In this document: piece after piece, positions 23,991-32,698 of the stretch
Position numbering within the stretch: position 1 is the first letter of the stretch
Layout of the letters: each line of letters begins with the position of its first letter
Source of the DNA: Alphaproteobacteria bacterium
GTDB lineage: Bacteria; Pseudomonadota; Alphaproteobacteria; RS24
Length of the DNA: 34,547 nt
Reading direction: 5' to 3'
NCBI GenBank assembly: GCA_022428185.1
Contig: JAKMCZ010000214.1
Span: forward strand, 1 to 34,547
Position numbers and translations under genes: made by a program
Notes under the pieces: generated by a model
Told to the model about the DNA's origin: nothing
Database searches by the model: none
The model's input: only the letters and a program-made list of their open reading frames with translations

Positions 23991-24341
23991 ATGGCGTCAA
24001 AAAAGCATGAGCGCGATCGGTTAGAGGCTCTGGAGAAAAAACTCTCTGCCTCTCGGCAGCGGCATCAGCCTGACGAACAACGCCGCGCCAATGCCAATAT
24101 GATGGGTCTTGCTTGGCGCTTGACCATAGAAATGTTGGCGGGTATTGGCGTTGGCGGTTTTATCGGCTGGTGGATGGACAAAGTGCTCGGCACGGAGCCC
24201 ATTTTTATGCTGATATTGCTGGTGCTCGGTATGGGTGCCGGTTTGATGAATTCAGTCCGCACGGTGACAGAGATGCGCCGCAAGCAGGACGCACTGGACG
24301 CGGCGCAGAAATCTTCTGCTGCCGAACAAAACGAGGAGTAA
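23991..24341 (+). CDS. atpI: ATP synthase accessory protein AtpI
   Basis: A 116-residue membrane protein of the AtpI/AtpQ family, which helps assemble the c-ring or import magnesium for it. It has a charged N-terminal region (MASKKHERDRLEALEKK) and two transmembrane helices at about residues 42-60 and 66-85, the first containing the glycine pattern GIGVGGFIGWWMDK. The ATG at 23991 is preceded at eight bases by AAGGAG; the longer frame starting in the leader has no site. It stands first in the Fo operon, three bases before atpB, which is its usual place. Confidence 0.9.
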   Translation: MASKKHERDRLEALEKKLSASRQRHQPDEQRRANANMMGLAWRLTIEMLAGIGVGGFIGWWMDKVLGTEPIFMLILLVLGMGAGLMNSVRTVTEMRRKQDALDAAQKSSAAEQNEE

Positions 24342-24344
24342 AGC

Positions 24345-25115
24345 GTGGCTGGTAACACAGAAGGTGGCGCAGGTTTGGATCCGATGCACCAGTTTGAGGT
24401 GTATCCGATTGTTGAGCTTCCAACGCTGGCAGGTATCGATACCTCGTTTACAAATTCCTCTTTATGGATGTTGCTCGCTGTTGGCCTTTCCGGCCTGTTC
24501 TTGCTTACGGCCTCAAGCCGAACGGCATTGGTGCCCGGGCGTTTGCAGTTGATGGGCGAAATGGCATACAGCTTTATTGCCAATATGATTAAAGAAAATG
24601 TCGGTACGGAAGGCATGCGTTTCTTCCCGTTTATTTTCTCGCTTTTCATGTTCATTCTATTTTGCAACATGCTCGGCATGCTGCCTTACAGCTTTACCGT
24701 GACCAGCCATTTGATTGTCACTTTCGCATTGGCGGCAGTGGTGTTTTGCATGGTCACAGCGGTCGGGTTTATCCGGCACGGTATCGGCTTTTTGAAGCTT
24801 TTTGTGCCGTCGGGTATTCCGGTGGTAATGGTGCCGCTTTTGGTGATGATCGAGGTGATTTCATATCTCACCCGTCCGGTCAGCCTGTCGGTGCGTTTGT
24901 TCGGCAATATGATGGCTGGACATACAATGTTGAAAATTTTCGGTGGTTTCGTGGTCGGGCTAAGCTCGGCCGGTTTGGTTCCGCTGGCTATTGCGCCTTT
25001 TGCGTTGATGGTCGCGTTAACCGGACTGGAATTGCTGATTGCGGGTTTGCAGGCCTATGTGTTTACCATTTTGACCTGCATTTACCTGAACGAAGCCATC
25101 CATATGGATCATTAG
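24345..25115 (+). CDS. atpB: ATP synthase Fo subunit a
   Basis: The stator channel subunit that passes protons to the c-ring. The 256-residue protein has several transmembrane helices and the essential arginine, Arg184, in the block PVSLSVRLFGNMMAGH. PFIFSLFMFILFCNMLGMLP and the C-terminal GLQAYVFTILTCIYLNEAIH are further subunit a hallmarks. It starts with GTG behind GAGGAG. The following atpE begins 50 bases later after a T- and A-rich stretch. Confidence 0.97.
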   Translation: MAGNTEGGAGLDPMHQFEVYPIVELPTLAGIDTSFTNSSLWMLLAVGLSGLFLLTASSRTALVPGRLQLMGEMAYSFIANMIKENVGTEGMRFFPFIFSLFMFILFCNMLGMLPYSFTVTSHLIVTFALAAVVFCMVTAVGFIRHGIGFLKLFVPSGIPVVMVPLLVMIEVISYLTRPVSLSVRLFGNMMAGHTMLKIFGGFVVGLSSAGLVPLAIAPFALMVALTGLELLIAGLQAYVFTILTCIYLNEAIHMDH

Positions 25116-25165
25116 TCTAACTTTTTTAAAACTAACCGCCCACGGGCATTTTGGAGGTTGAAACC

Positions 25166-25393
25166 ATGGAAGCAGAAGTAGGAAAATATATTGGCGCTGG
25201 TATTGCATGTATTGCTTTGGCCGGAGCCGGCATCGGTATCGGAACGATTTTCGGTAATTTCTTGGCAGGCGCATTGCGCAATCCAAGTGCGGCACAAAGC
25301 CAGTTCCCGAACTTGCTATTGGGCTTTGCGCTGGCTGAAGCGACCGGTCTGTTTGGCCTGATTATCGCGCTTATCTTGCTGTTTGTTGTCTAA
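25166..25393 (+). CDS. atpE: ATP synthase Fo subunit c
   Basis: The proteolipid that forms the rotating ring. It is 75 residues long with two transmembrane helices. Helix 1 carries the glycine-rich GAGIGIGTIFG, the polar loop contains RNPSA, and helix 2 carries the proton-binding Glu58 in LLLGFALAEATGLFG. No extra sodium-site residues stand out, so proton coupling is likely. The ATG has a strong GGAGG site eight bases upstream, matching the need for many copies per complex. Two inverted repeats lie in the 60 bases after the stop. Confidence 0.97.
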   Translation: MEAEVGKYIGAGIACIALAGAGIGIGTIFGNFLAGALRNPSAAQSQFPNLLLGFALAEATGLFGLIIALILLFVV

Positions 25394-25428
25394 AACCGGA
25401 AACGGTTCTAGGCGCAAGGTCGACCTTG
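25394..25428 (+). repeat. Two inverted repeats between atpE and atpF'
   Basis: AACCG-GAAA-CGGTT (25394-25407) can form a 5-bp stem closed by a GNRA tetraloop, starting one base after the atpE stop. CAAGGTCGACCTTG (25415-25428) is a perfect 14-bp palindrome. Neither is followed by a T-tract. They could stabilise the atpE end of the message or reduce read-through into the stator genes, so that subunit c is made in excess. Confidence 0.55.
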
Positions 25429-25453
25429 TTTCGGCTGTTATAGGAGGCCGCTC

Positions 25454-25939
25454 ATGCCACAGCTAGACCCCAGCACATTCGGCTCGCAGCTTTTTTGGCT
25501 GCTTGTGTGTTTTGGTGCACTTTATCTGGTCTTGAGTTTCATCGTCATTCCGCGCATTTCGAAAACATTGGCGACGCGGGCGCAGACGCTTGATGGCGAT
25601 TTGGCCGAGGCCGAAAAATTGCGCGGTCAGGCCGAAACGGCTTTGAAGGCCTATGAAGATGCGTTGGCCGAAGCGCGTTCGCGCGCTTTGACACTGGCTC
25701 AAGAAATGCGCGCTGGCGTTCAAGCCGAGACCGACCGCCAAAAGGCTGAGCTTGATGCCAAGCTGGCTGAGCAAGCGGGCGAAGCCGATGCGGCTTTGGC
25801 GAAGGCGCGTGATAATGCAATGGCCGGTCTTAAAGATGCGGCCGGAGATTTGGTCGGCGAGGTGATGCAAGCTATCGGCACGAAAAAAGCCGCTGATGGC
25901 GACATTGCCAAAGCCCTCGACAGCGTGGCGGCGGAGTAA
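25454..25939 (+). CDS. atpF': ATP synthase Fo subunit b'
   Basis: One of the two different b-type stator subunits typical of alphaproteobacteria and photosynthetic bacteria. The 161-residue protein has an N-terminal transmembrane helix (about residues 12-33, LFWLLVCFGALYLVLSFIVIP) followed by a long Ala-, Glu- and Lys-rich coiled coil. The PQLDPSTFGSQLFWLLVCF beginning is characteristic of b' rather than b. An AGGAGG site precedes the ATG. It is followed five bases later by the second b gene. Confidence 0.93.
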   Translation: MPQLDPSTFGSQLFWLLVCFGALYLVLSFIVIPRISKTLATRAQTLDGDLAEAEKLRGQAETALKAYEDALAEARSRALTLAQEMRAGVQAETDRQKAELDAKLAEQAGEADAALAKARDNAMAGLKDAAGDLVGEVMQAIGTKKAADGDIAKALDSVAAE

Positions 25940-25944
25940 GCACA

Positions 25945-26427
25945 ATGTTTGATGAAAGCTTTTTTGTTGCCGTTTCCTTTTTCACTGTTATCGGTGCGTT
26001 CATTTATTTGAAATTGCCGAGCAAGCTCATGCAGACGCTGGACGAAAAATCAGCCGAGATTGCCAAAGAGCTTGATGACGCCAAAGCGCTGCGCGCCGAG
26101 GCTGAAAAAGTGCTGGCCGATTATGAGGCGCAGCGCAAGCAGGCTGAAACGCAAGCGGAGCAAATAATCGCCGACGCCAAAAACATGGCGGAAAAAACGG
26201 CTGCCGAGGCCGGCGAGGCCATGCAAGCGGCGATGGAACGACGCAGCAAACAGGCTGAAGAGAAAATCGCACGGGCTCAAGAATCGCTCGAAAAAGAAGT
26301 TCGCGCTGCCATTACCGCGCTGGCAATTGATGCAGCGGCGCATTTGGTGGCCGACGGTATGAGCGATGATATGGCGCAAAAACTGGTTGATGATAATATC
26401 GCCGAGCTGGCTGACCGCCTAAATTAG
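25945..26427 (+). CDS. atpF: ATP synthase Fo subunit b
   Basis: Second b-type stator subunit, 160 residues. A short hydrophobic N-terminal helix (about residues 5-24, including FFVAVSFFTVIGAFIYLKLP) is followed by the start of the coiled coil LMQTLDEKSAEIAKELDDAK and a long charged helix to the C-terminus. It is the last gene of the Fo operon. No F1 gene follows, since the next gene converges from the other strand 35 bases away; the F1 operon (atpHAGDC) must be elsewhere, as is normal in this class. Confidence 0.94.
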   Translation: MFDESFFVAVSFFTVIGAFIYLKLPSKLMQTLDEKSAEIAKELDDAKALRAEAEKVLADYEAQRKQAETQAEQIIADAKNMAEKTAAEAGEAMQAAMERRSKQAEEKIARAQESLEKEVRAAITALAIDAAAHLVADGMSDDMAQKLVDDNIAELADRLN

Positions 26428-26462
26428 GTGGCAAGGCTTCACGCCTCACTTAAAATCTGACT

Positions 26463-28226
26463 TTAGCGCGCGCTGATGGGTAGCAAGTCTATGCGTCGGT
26501 CTTGTGCCCGATATTGCGGCCAGCTTTCGGCCGCCAAAATACGTTGGCTGTCGGCGCTTTGATAGAGGCGATGGCGGTAAATCCATAAATTAGCCAGCAC
26601 TTTTTGCACATAATCGCGCGTTTCAGGCGCCGGTATGCTCTCAATAAATAAGAGCGGATCTTTGACATCGCTTAATTCGCGCCGCCAACGCCGCACATTT
26701 CCGGGCCCACCATTATAAGCGGCCAGCATATGAACCAGCGATCCGGCGAAATATTTTTCTTCCATCAGCATGGATAAATATTTCTGACCAATCTCAAGAT
26801 TAAGCTCGGCATTGAGTAATTGGTCGCGCCCGCGTCGGCGATAAAGCGACCAATCGCCGGTCACAAAAGCGGCTGTGCCAGGCATGATTTGCATCAACCC
26901 GCGTGCGCCGGCATGCGATTTGGCGCGCGCCTTAAAGCGGCTTTCTTGTCTGATCAATGCCAATAATAGGGCGCGGTCAATTTTGCCATCACCATTGCTA
27001 TTGCCATTGGTAAGGTCAACGACCGGATAACTGCCCTCGAGCAGCGGTAAGGGCAGGCCATTGGCCGTGCCGCCGCCGAGCCGTGATGAAAGAACCAACT
27101 GCACGGCAGGATATTGTTGCTCGCGCGCATAGGTCATCAGGGCGCGTGCCTCGATATCGCTGAGACGTTCTTGCAAATATAATAATTCCAACTCGGCCAA
27201 TTCTTCTTGCGCCGCCGCTCGCAAGCGCTCGGCCCGACGTATGGCGGGGTGCGCGGCAAATAAATCATCACCGCCCGCATCGGCGCGACGCCAATCGATG
27301 GTCACGCCGCCTCGAATATGCTGCATGGATAGCAGGGCATAAAAATTAGGGCCGGTTGCGGCGGCAACACGGAAATGTTCTTCCGCCTTTTTGACCTCGC
27401 CGGTCTGCCGCAGGCTGCGCGCGGCCCAATATGAGGCTTTGCCGCGCAAAGTCGCGCTGGCAGATGTGTTGCGCGCCAGCTTTTCAAAATGGGTGATGGC
27501 GGTGTCGATGAGGTTGAGGCGATAGGCAGCCAGTCCGGCATGCCAGTCAGCCATTTGCACGTTCTGGCGCGACGGCGTTGCCTCGCGCGCCAGTTTCAAA
27601 GCCTCAGGCACTTTGCCTTCAATGTAATAAGACCGCGCAATCAGCGATTTTAGAAAATTGGTTTCGGCGCGACGCAGACGACGGTCTTGCGCGCGCTCGC
27701 CAATATATTTCAATGCTTGGGTCGGGCGTTCGCGGCGCACTAAATATTCGACACGTTTTTTTATCCGGCGCGCCGTGCGGGTACGAAATAGGGTCGGCGC
27801 GGCACTGGCGCGCTGATTGGCATAAACCCGCGAGGGCGGGCTTTTGGGCATGGAGACGCCGCGCGGTTTGCGCTTTTGCGCCAGCTTGTAAACCCGCCAT
27901 GCGCCGGGCAGGTCGGCATAGTTTTTCAGCCAGTCGCGTAATTCGGTCCAGCGCGCGCGATACGCGGTCGGGTGCATGTAGCGCTGAAACAAGACATGCC
28001 CCATCAATGTGGTATCTTCCAAATCATTAATCAGTCGGTCAGCACGCCCCCATTTGCCGTTTTCTTGCAGACTGAAAATATTCTTATACAAAACCGCATC
28101 GGCCAGTTTCACCGGTTTATAATCGGGGCGCGCGAGGGGGGGAGACAGCCCATCTGCCGCGCGCGCAGCAAGGCTGCTCATCAACGCAATCATCAAAGCC
28201 GACAGCAAAACCGATATTTTGTTCAT
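26463..28226 (-). CDS. slt: Soluble lytic murein transglycosylase
   Basis: Cleaves peptidoglycan with formation of 1,6-anhydro-muropeptides in the periplasm. The 587-residue protein has a signal peptide (residues 1-23, ending LAARA), a long superhelical alpha domain with TPR-like repeats, and a C-terminal SLT domain. The catalytic glutamate is Glu428 in LIRQESRF, followed by SHAGARGLMQIMPGTA and LAAYNGGPGNVRRW, the standard substrate-groove motifs. The final PETRDYVQKVLANLWIYRHRL block is also typical. The start overlaps the stop of the upstream uracil-DNA glycosylase gene by one base (TGATG), so the two are coupled although functionally unrelated. Confidence 0.94.
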   Translation of the reverse strand: MNKISVLLSALMIALMSSLAARAADGLSPPLARPDYKPVKLADAVLYKNIFSLQENGKWGRADRLINDLEDTTLMGHVLFQRYMHPTAYRARWTELRDWLKNYADLPGAWRVYKLAQKRKPRGVSMPKSPPSRVYANQRASAAPTLFRTRTARRIKKRVEYLVRRERPTQALKYIGERAQDRRLRRAETNFLKSLIARSYYIEGKVPEALKLAREATPSRQNVQMADWHAGLAAYRLNLIDTAITHFEKLARNTSASATLRGKASYWAARSLRQTGEVKKAEEHFRVAAATGPNFYALLSMQHIRGGVTIDWRRADAGGDDLFAAHPAIRRAERLRAAAQEELAELELLYLQERLSDIEARALMTYAREQQYPAVQLVLSSRLGGGTANGLPLPLLEGSYPVVDLTNGNSNGDGKIDRALLLALIRQESRFKARAKSHAGARGLMQIMPGTAAFVTGDWSLYRRRGRDQLLNAELNLEIGQKYLSMLMEEKYFAGSLVHMLAAYNGGPGNVRRWRRELSDVKDPLLFIESIPAPETRDYVQKVLANLWIYRHRLYQSADSQRILAAESWPQYRAQDRRIDLLPISAR

Positions 28227-29059
28227 CAGTCAGCCAGTCTTGTTTTAAGGCCGCATAAATCTTGCCAATAATCGGATTTGGTCTCAGGGCGGCGCAGCAC
28301 ATAGGCCGGATGCAAAAGCGGCAAAGCCGGAATTGACAAACCATCGGCTTGATAATTTTGCCATTGGCCGCGCAATTTGGTGATGCCGGTCTCGGTTTCG
28401 AGCAAGGTCTTGTTGGAAATATTGCCGACCAGCAGCAAAATATCGGGCTTGGCGAGCGCGATATGGCGGGCAATAAACGGCTTGCACAGAGCAATCTCAT
28501 CAGCCGATGGCGTTCGATTACCCGGCGGTCGCCACGCAATAATATTAGAAATATACAGGTTTTCGGCACGATTAACGCCAATGGCGGCGAGCATGGCATC
28601 AAGCAATTGACCTGAGCGCCCGACAAATGGCTTGCCCTCGCGGTCTTCATCGCCGCCCGGCGCTTCGCCGATAAGCATGATTTTCGCTCCTCGGACACCA
28701 TCGCAAAACACCGTGTTCTTGGCTGTTTTCTTGAGCCCGCAGCCATCAAAATTTTCCATTGCCGTGCGCAAATCATCAAGACCGTCGGCGGCGGCTGCCA
28801 GGGCTTGCGTATCGGCATCGGTCGCGGCATTGGCTTGGGCAGGGGCTTCGGGTTTGGCGATGTCGGGTTGCGCCGATGAGGGCGCGGCAATCGCTTCTGC
28901 TGCGGCGTCAGCCATTATCGGTGCAGGCGCGGCCTCAGGAACGCTTTCAGGCGTTGAAAAATGGTCAATCGGTGCGTCGGCCAGCATATCGGTGCAGCCC
29001 GCCTCAACATGCTGGCGCAGCATGTCAACGATATCAGCGCGTGACAACGAATCGGTCAT
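28226..29059 (-). CDS. Uracil-DNA glycosylase, family 4-like
   Basis: Excises uracil from DNA. The chosen ATG at 29059 follows GAGGGA closely and gives 277 residues; the frame is open 29 codons further upstream without a good site. Residues 1-95 form a low-complexity Ala- and Pro-rich arm. The catalytic domain then shows motif A GEAPG (Glu132), FVGRSGQLLDAMLAAIG, WRPPGNRTP and motif B HPAYVLR. Classical family 4 enzymes hold an iron-sulfur cluster with cysteines including KCRPP; here that position reads AWRPP, and the remaining cysteines do not form the usual set, so the cluster may be absent. Two GANTC sites flank the start. Confidence 0.88.
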   Translation of the reverse strand: MTDSLSRADIVDMLRQHVEAGCTDMLADAPIDHFSTPESVPEAAPAPIMADAAAEAIAAPSSAQPDIAKPEAPAQANAATDADTQALAAAADGLDDLRTAMENFDGCGLKKTAKNTVFCDGVRGAKIMLIGEAPGGDEDREGKPFVGRSGQLLDAMLAAIGVNRAENLYISNIIAWRPPGNRTPSADEIALCKPFIARHIALAKPDILLLVGNISNKTLLETETGITKLRGQWQNYQADGLSIPALPLLHPAYVLRRPETKSDYWQDLCGLKTRLAD

Positions 29060-29223
29060 GAATCCCTCATTTATGCGACGTATCAAAGCACAATCTATTG
29101 CTTTATCAAACGACATTGGGTCGCATGGTCTTCCATTTGCACGCAATGGCAGAAAGCACTAGATTAAACCCAATCAAGCGAGGCGCGAGGGATTTGCCCG
29201 ACCGCACGGATATGGAGCATTTT

Positions 29224-30936
29224 ATGAGCGATTTACCGGTAAATCAGGTTAATGCGCGGCAAGGCTGGTCGCTGGCACCTGAAGAGCGCGAAGGCATGGA
29301 ATATGATGTCGTGATTGTCGGCGGCGGCCCGGCCGGATTATCGGCGGCCATTCGGTTGAAACAAATGGCGGCTGAAAAAGACCAAGAGGTCTCGGTCTGC
29401 GTGTTGGAAAAAGGCTCTGAGATTGGCGCGCATATTCTCTCCGGCGCAGTCATTGATCCGGTCGGTATTGAACGCTTGTTCCCCGATTGGAAAGAAATGG
29501 GGGCACCGCTGGAAACCGAAGTAACCGATGATAAGTTTTTGGTGCTGGGTCCGGCGGGTGCGTTTCCACTGCCCAATTTCATGCTGCCGCCTTTGATGAA
29601 AAATCATGGCAATTATATTGCCAGCCTCGGCAATGTGGCGCGCTGGTTGGCCGAACAGGCCGAAGCGCTTGGCGTGGAAATCTACCCGGGTTTTGCGGCG
29701 GCCGAATTATTATTCGATGAAAACGGCGCTGTGCGCGGCGTGGCGACCGGCGATATGGGTGTCTCCAAAACCGGCGAGAAAAAAGATAGCTGGATGCCGG
29801 GCATGGAATTGCTGGCTAAATATACGCTGCTCGGTGAGGGCGTGCGTGGCTCTTTGTCGAAAGCGGCGATTGCCAATTTTGGATTGGATAAAGACAGCGA
29901 TTATCAAAAATTCGGCATTGGCATTAAGGAATTGTGGCAGGTTGACCCGTCGCAGCACAAACCCGGTTTTGTTCAGCATACGCTGGGCTGGCCGCTCGAC
30001 AATAAAACCGGCGGCGGATCATGGATGTATCACTTTGGCGATAACTTCGTCTCCATCGGTTTCGTGACGCATTTGAATTATCAAAATCCGCACCTCTCGC
30101 CCTATGACGAGTTTCAGCGCTTCAAAATGCATCCGGCCATCAAGCCGGTCTTGGAAGGCGGCAAGCGGGTTTCTTACGGCGCGCGCGCGATTACCGAAGG
30201 CGGTTATCAATCCGTGCCGAAATTGGCTTTTGCTGGCGGCGCGCTTATCGGCTGCGCGGCAGGCTTTGTTAATGTGCCGCGCATTAAGGGCAGCCATAAC
30301 GCAATGGAAACCGGCATTATGGCGGCGGAAGCGGCCTTTGAAGCGGTCACCAGCGGGCGCAGCCATGACGAATTGGTTGCCTATCAAGAAGCTTATGACG
30401 GCTCTCGGGTCGCCAAAGAATTGAAAATGGTGCGCAATGTGAAGCCGCTTTTGTCCAAATTTGGCAATTTCATCGGCACGATTTTAGGCGGTACGGAAAT
30501 GTGGATGCGGACGCTGGGCATTGGCCTGCCGTTCACACTGAGCCATGGCAAGCCTGACCATGCAACGCTCAAAAAAGCCTCTGAATGTAAGCCGATTGAT
30601 TATCCCAAGCCCGATGGCGAAGTGGCTTTTGACAAATTATCGTCGGTGTTTTTGTCCGCGACTAATCACGAAGAAGACCAGCCGGCTCATTTGACGTTGA
30701 AAGACGCTGCCGTGCCGGTTGATGTCAATCTGCCCGACTATGACGAACCGGCGCAACGTTATTGCCCGGCGGGCGTTTATGAGATTGTGCGCGAAGAAGA
30801 TGGCACGAATCCGCGTCTGCAAATCAATGCACAGAACTGTGTGCACTGTAAAACCTGCGATATTAAATGCCCCAGTCAAAATATTAATTGGGTGGTGCCG
30901 GAAGGCGCGGGTGGGCCAAACTATCCGAATATGTAG
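29224..30936 (+). CDS. Electron transfer flavoprotein-ubiquinone oxidoreductase
   Basis: Passes electrons from ETF, reduced by fatty-acid and amino-acid dehydrogenases, into the ubiquinone pool. The product from the ATG at 29224 has 570 residues and a GGAG site six bases upstream; an in-frame ATG at 29212 is less favourable. It begins with the FAD-binding YDVVIVGGGPAGLSAAIRLK segment. The middle contains GAHILSGAVIDP and the membrane-associated quinone region around TLGWPLDNKTGGGSWMYHFG. The C-terminal 4Fe-4S domain has RYCPAGVYE and NCVHCKTCDIKCP. Length and motifs are normal. The electron-donating ETF genes are not in view. Confidence 0.97.
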   Translation: MSDLPVNQVNARQGWSLAPEEREGMEYDVVIVGGGPAGLSAAIRLKQMAAEKDQEVSVCVLEKGSEIGAHILSGAVIDPVGIERLFPDWKEMGAPLETEVTDDKFLVLGPAGAFPLPNFMLPPLMKNHGNYIASLGNVARWLAEQAEALGVEIYPGFAAAELLFDENGAVRGVATGDMGVSKTGEKKDSWMPGMELLAKYTLLGEGVRGSLSKAAIANFGLDKDSDYQKFGIGIKELWQVDPSQHKPGFVQHTLGWPLDNKTGGGSWMYHFGDNFVSIGFVTHLNYQNPHLSPYDEFQRFKMHPAIKPVLEGGKRVSYGARAITEGGYQSVPKLAFAGGALIGCAAGFVNVPRIKGSHNAMETGIMAAEAAFEAVTSGRSHDELVAYQEAYDGSRVAKELKMVRNVKPLLSKFGNFIGTILGGTEMWMRTLGIGLPFTLSHGKPDHATLKKASECKPIDYPKPDGEVAFDKLSSVFLSATNHEEDQPAHLTLKDAAVPVDVNLPDYDEPAQRYCPAGVYEIVREEDGTNPRLQINAQNCVHCKTCDIKCPSQNINWVVPEGAGGPNYPNM

Positions 30937-30956
30937 CCCCGCCTTAAGGTGACATG

Positions 30957-32693
30957 ATGACAAAGCGACATTATCTGCTGATTGGCCTGGCCGCTATTTG
31001 TGTTCTGGTTGCTGTTGGTGTGGTCGGCATTTCCCAAAAGGTCGAGGACTTTATCGTTGAGCAAGGCGCAGCCGGAGCCTATCTGGCGGCGCGTCAGGCG
31101 ACGCGGCTTAACGATTCCGATGCGGCAGGTGATTATTGGGCGCATGCTCTGGTAGCCCGCCCCGAAGACCCGTCGCTGCTGCAATCGGCCATGCAAGCTA
31201 AAGTCATGGCCGGTGACTTTGATGAGGGGCTGGATTTTGCCCGTCGTCTTTCTTCGGTTTCGCCGCAAAACCAGCAAGCACATATTTTACTTGCCGTGGC
31301 GGCGGTCAAGAAAAAGCAGTTCGATTTGGCGCTTGAGCATGTCGATGCGATGGGCGGGGGTCCGCTAAGCTCGGTATTGGCACCAAATATGCAAATCTGG
31401 ATTGCGCTGGCGCGCGATGACGAGAAAATGGGTGCGCGCGCGGTCAAACGGTTGGCCCGCGCCAGCCTGTTTGCCGGTGTGCCATTGGTGCAGGCGGCGC
31501 GCGCATTAGAGATTAAGGGCAATAATGAAGCCGCTGCCACCCATTACAGCGATGCGGTCCGCTCCGGTTCGGCGCGCTATCTTTATTTTGTGTTATCCTA
31601 TGGCGCGTTTTTGGAACGCCAAGACGAGGCTGAAAAAGCTGCCAAGCTTTATGATTTTTATCACGGCACGCATTTGGAACATGCCCATGTGACGGCGGCT
31701 CAGGAACGCCTGAAAACCGGTGAAAAGCCGCCCCTTAAAACAGACCCCGCCATGGCTCTGGCAGAAGCCTTTGCTGCCATTAGTGAGGCAATGCTGGGTG
31801 AAAACCGAATAGATTTGGCGCTTGGTTATTTGCGTTTGGCTGAGCATCTTGATGGTGACAACGAATTAGTGGCCTTTACGTTGGCGCAGCTTTTGGGTCA
31901 GCGCGAACGATTTGTCGATGCGGCAGAACAATATGCCACGCTTAACTCTTCGGCTTTGCTTTATGCCGATGCGCAAATTCAACGCGCCCAAATGTTGTTT
32001 GCCGCCGGCGCACCCGAAGCTGCCATTGCGGTTTTGCAAAAACAGTTAAAGCAGAAACCCAATGACCGCGATTTGCTGATTTCATTGGGTGATATATATC
32101 GCTCCGAGCAGCGCTTTGCCGAGGCTGAGCAATCTTATGACCGTGCGGTCGCACAGATTGACGAGGATGTGGCGCGCGATTGGCATTTATATTTTGCGCG
32201 CGGCATGATGCGTGAGCGTCTCGGCGATTGGGACATGGCGGAGATTGACCTGCAACGTGCGCGCCGCCTGTCAAATAATGAACCGCATGTTTTGAACTAT
32301 CTCGGCTATAGCTGGATTGACCAGGGTTTGTATCTCGATGAGGGGTTGAAAATCATCAAGCAAGCGGTCAAAGAGCAGCCGAAAAACGGCGCGTTTGTCG
32401 ACAGTTTGGGCTGGGCGCATTACCGCCTCGGCAATTTTGCAACAGCGCTGAAAGTGCTGGAGCGCGCGTCACTGTTGGAGCCGACAGACCCGGTGATAAC
32501 CGACCATTTGGGTGACGCGTTATGGCGCATGAAGCGCGAAGTGGAAGCGCGTTACCAATGGCGCAAGGCGCTGGCGTTTGACCCGACGCAAGAAGACCGC
32601 AGCAAGATTGAAGGTAAATTGCTGACCGGTTTGGGCCCGCCCGAAAAGAAAAAACCGCAAGCGCATATGCCGCGAGGCGGCACGGCGATTTAA
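30957..32693 (+). CDS. Membrane-anchored TPR-repeat protein
   Basis: A 578-residue protein of unknown specific function. An N-terminal membrane anchor lies at about residues 6-24. The rest is a helical repeat array with recognisable TPR units, clearest near the C-terminus (RDLLISLGDIYRSEQRFAEA, then ALKVLERASLLEPTDPVITD). An LGYSWIDQGLYLDEGLKIIKQAV block resembles TPR lipoproteins and exopolysaccharide or outer-membrane scaffold proteins. ATG codons at 30954 and 30957 are both possible behind AAGGTGAC. Similar TPR genes lie between ETF-QO and ispE in related alphaproteobacteria. A scaffold role in the periplasm is inferred. Confidence 0.85.
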   Translation: MTKRHYLLIGLAAICVLVAVGVVGISQKVEDFIVEQGAAGAYLAARQATRLNDSDAAGDYWAHALVARPEDPSLLQSAMQAKVMAGDFDEGLDFARRLSSVSPQNQQAHILLAVAAVKKKQFDLALEHVDAMGGGPLSSVLAPNMQIWIALARDDEKMGARAVKRLARASLFAGVPLVQAARALEIKGNNEAAATHYSDAVRSGSARYLYFVLSYGAFLERQDEAEKAAKLYDFYHGTHLEHAHVTAAQERLKTGEKPPLKTDPAMALAEAFAAISEAMLGENRIDLALGYLRLAEHLDGDNELVAFTLAQLLGQRERFVDAAEQYATLNSSALLYADAQIQRAQMLFAAGAPEAAIAVLQKQLKQKPNDRDLLISLGDIYRSEQRFAEAEQSYDRAVAQIDEDVARDWHLYFARGMMRERLGDWDMAEIDLQRARRLSNNEPHVLNYLGYSWIDQGLYLDEGLKIIKQAVKEQPKNGAFVDSLGWAHYRLGNFATALKVLERASLLEPTDPVITDHLGDALWRMKREVEARYQWRKALAFDPTQEDRSKIEGKLLTGLGPPEKKKPQAHMPRGGTAI

Positions 32694-32698
32694 CCCCC

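Noticed and set aside
26434..26446. Small hairpin AGGC-TTCAC-GCCT between atpF and slt
   Set aside because: The stem has only 4 bp and no T-tract follows on either strand, so it is too weak to call a bidirectional terminator.
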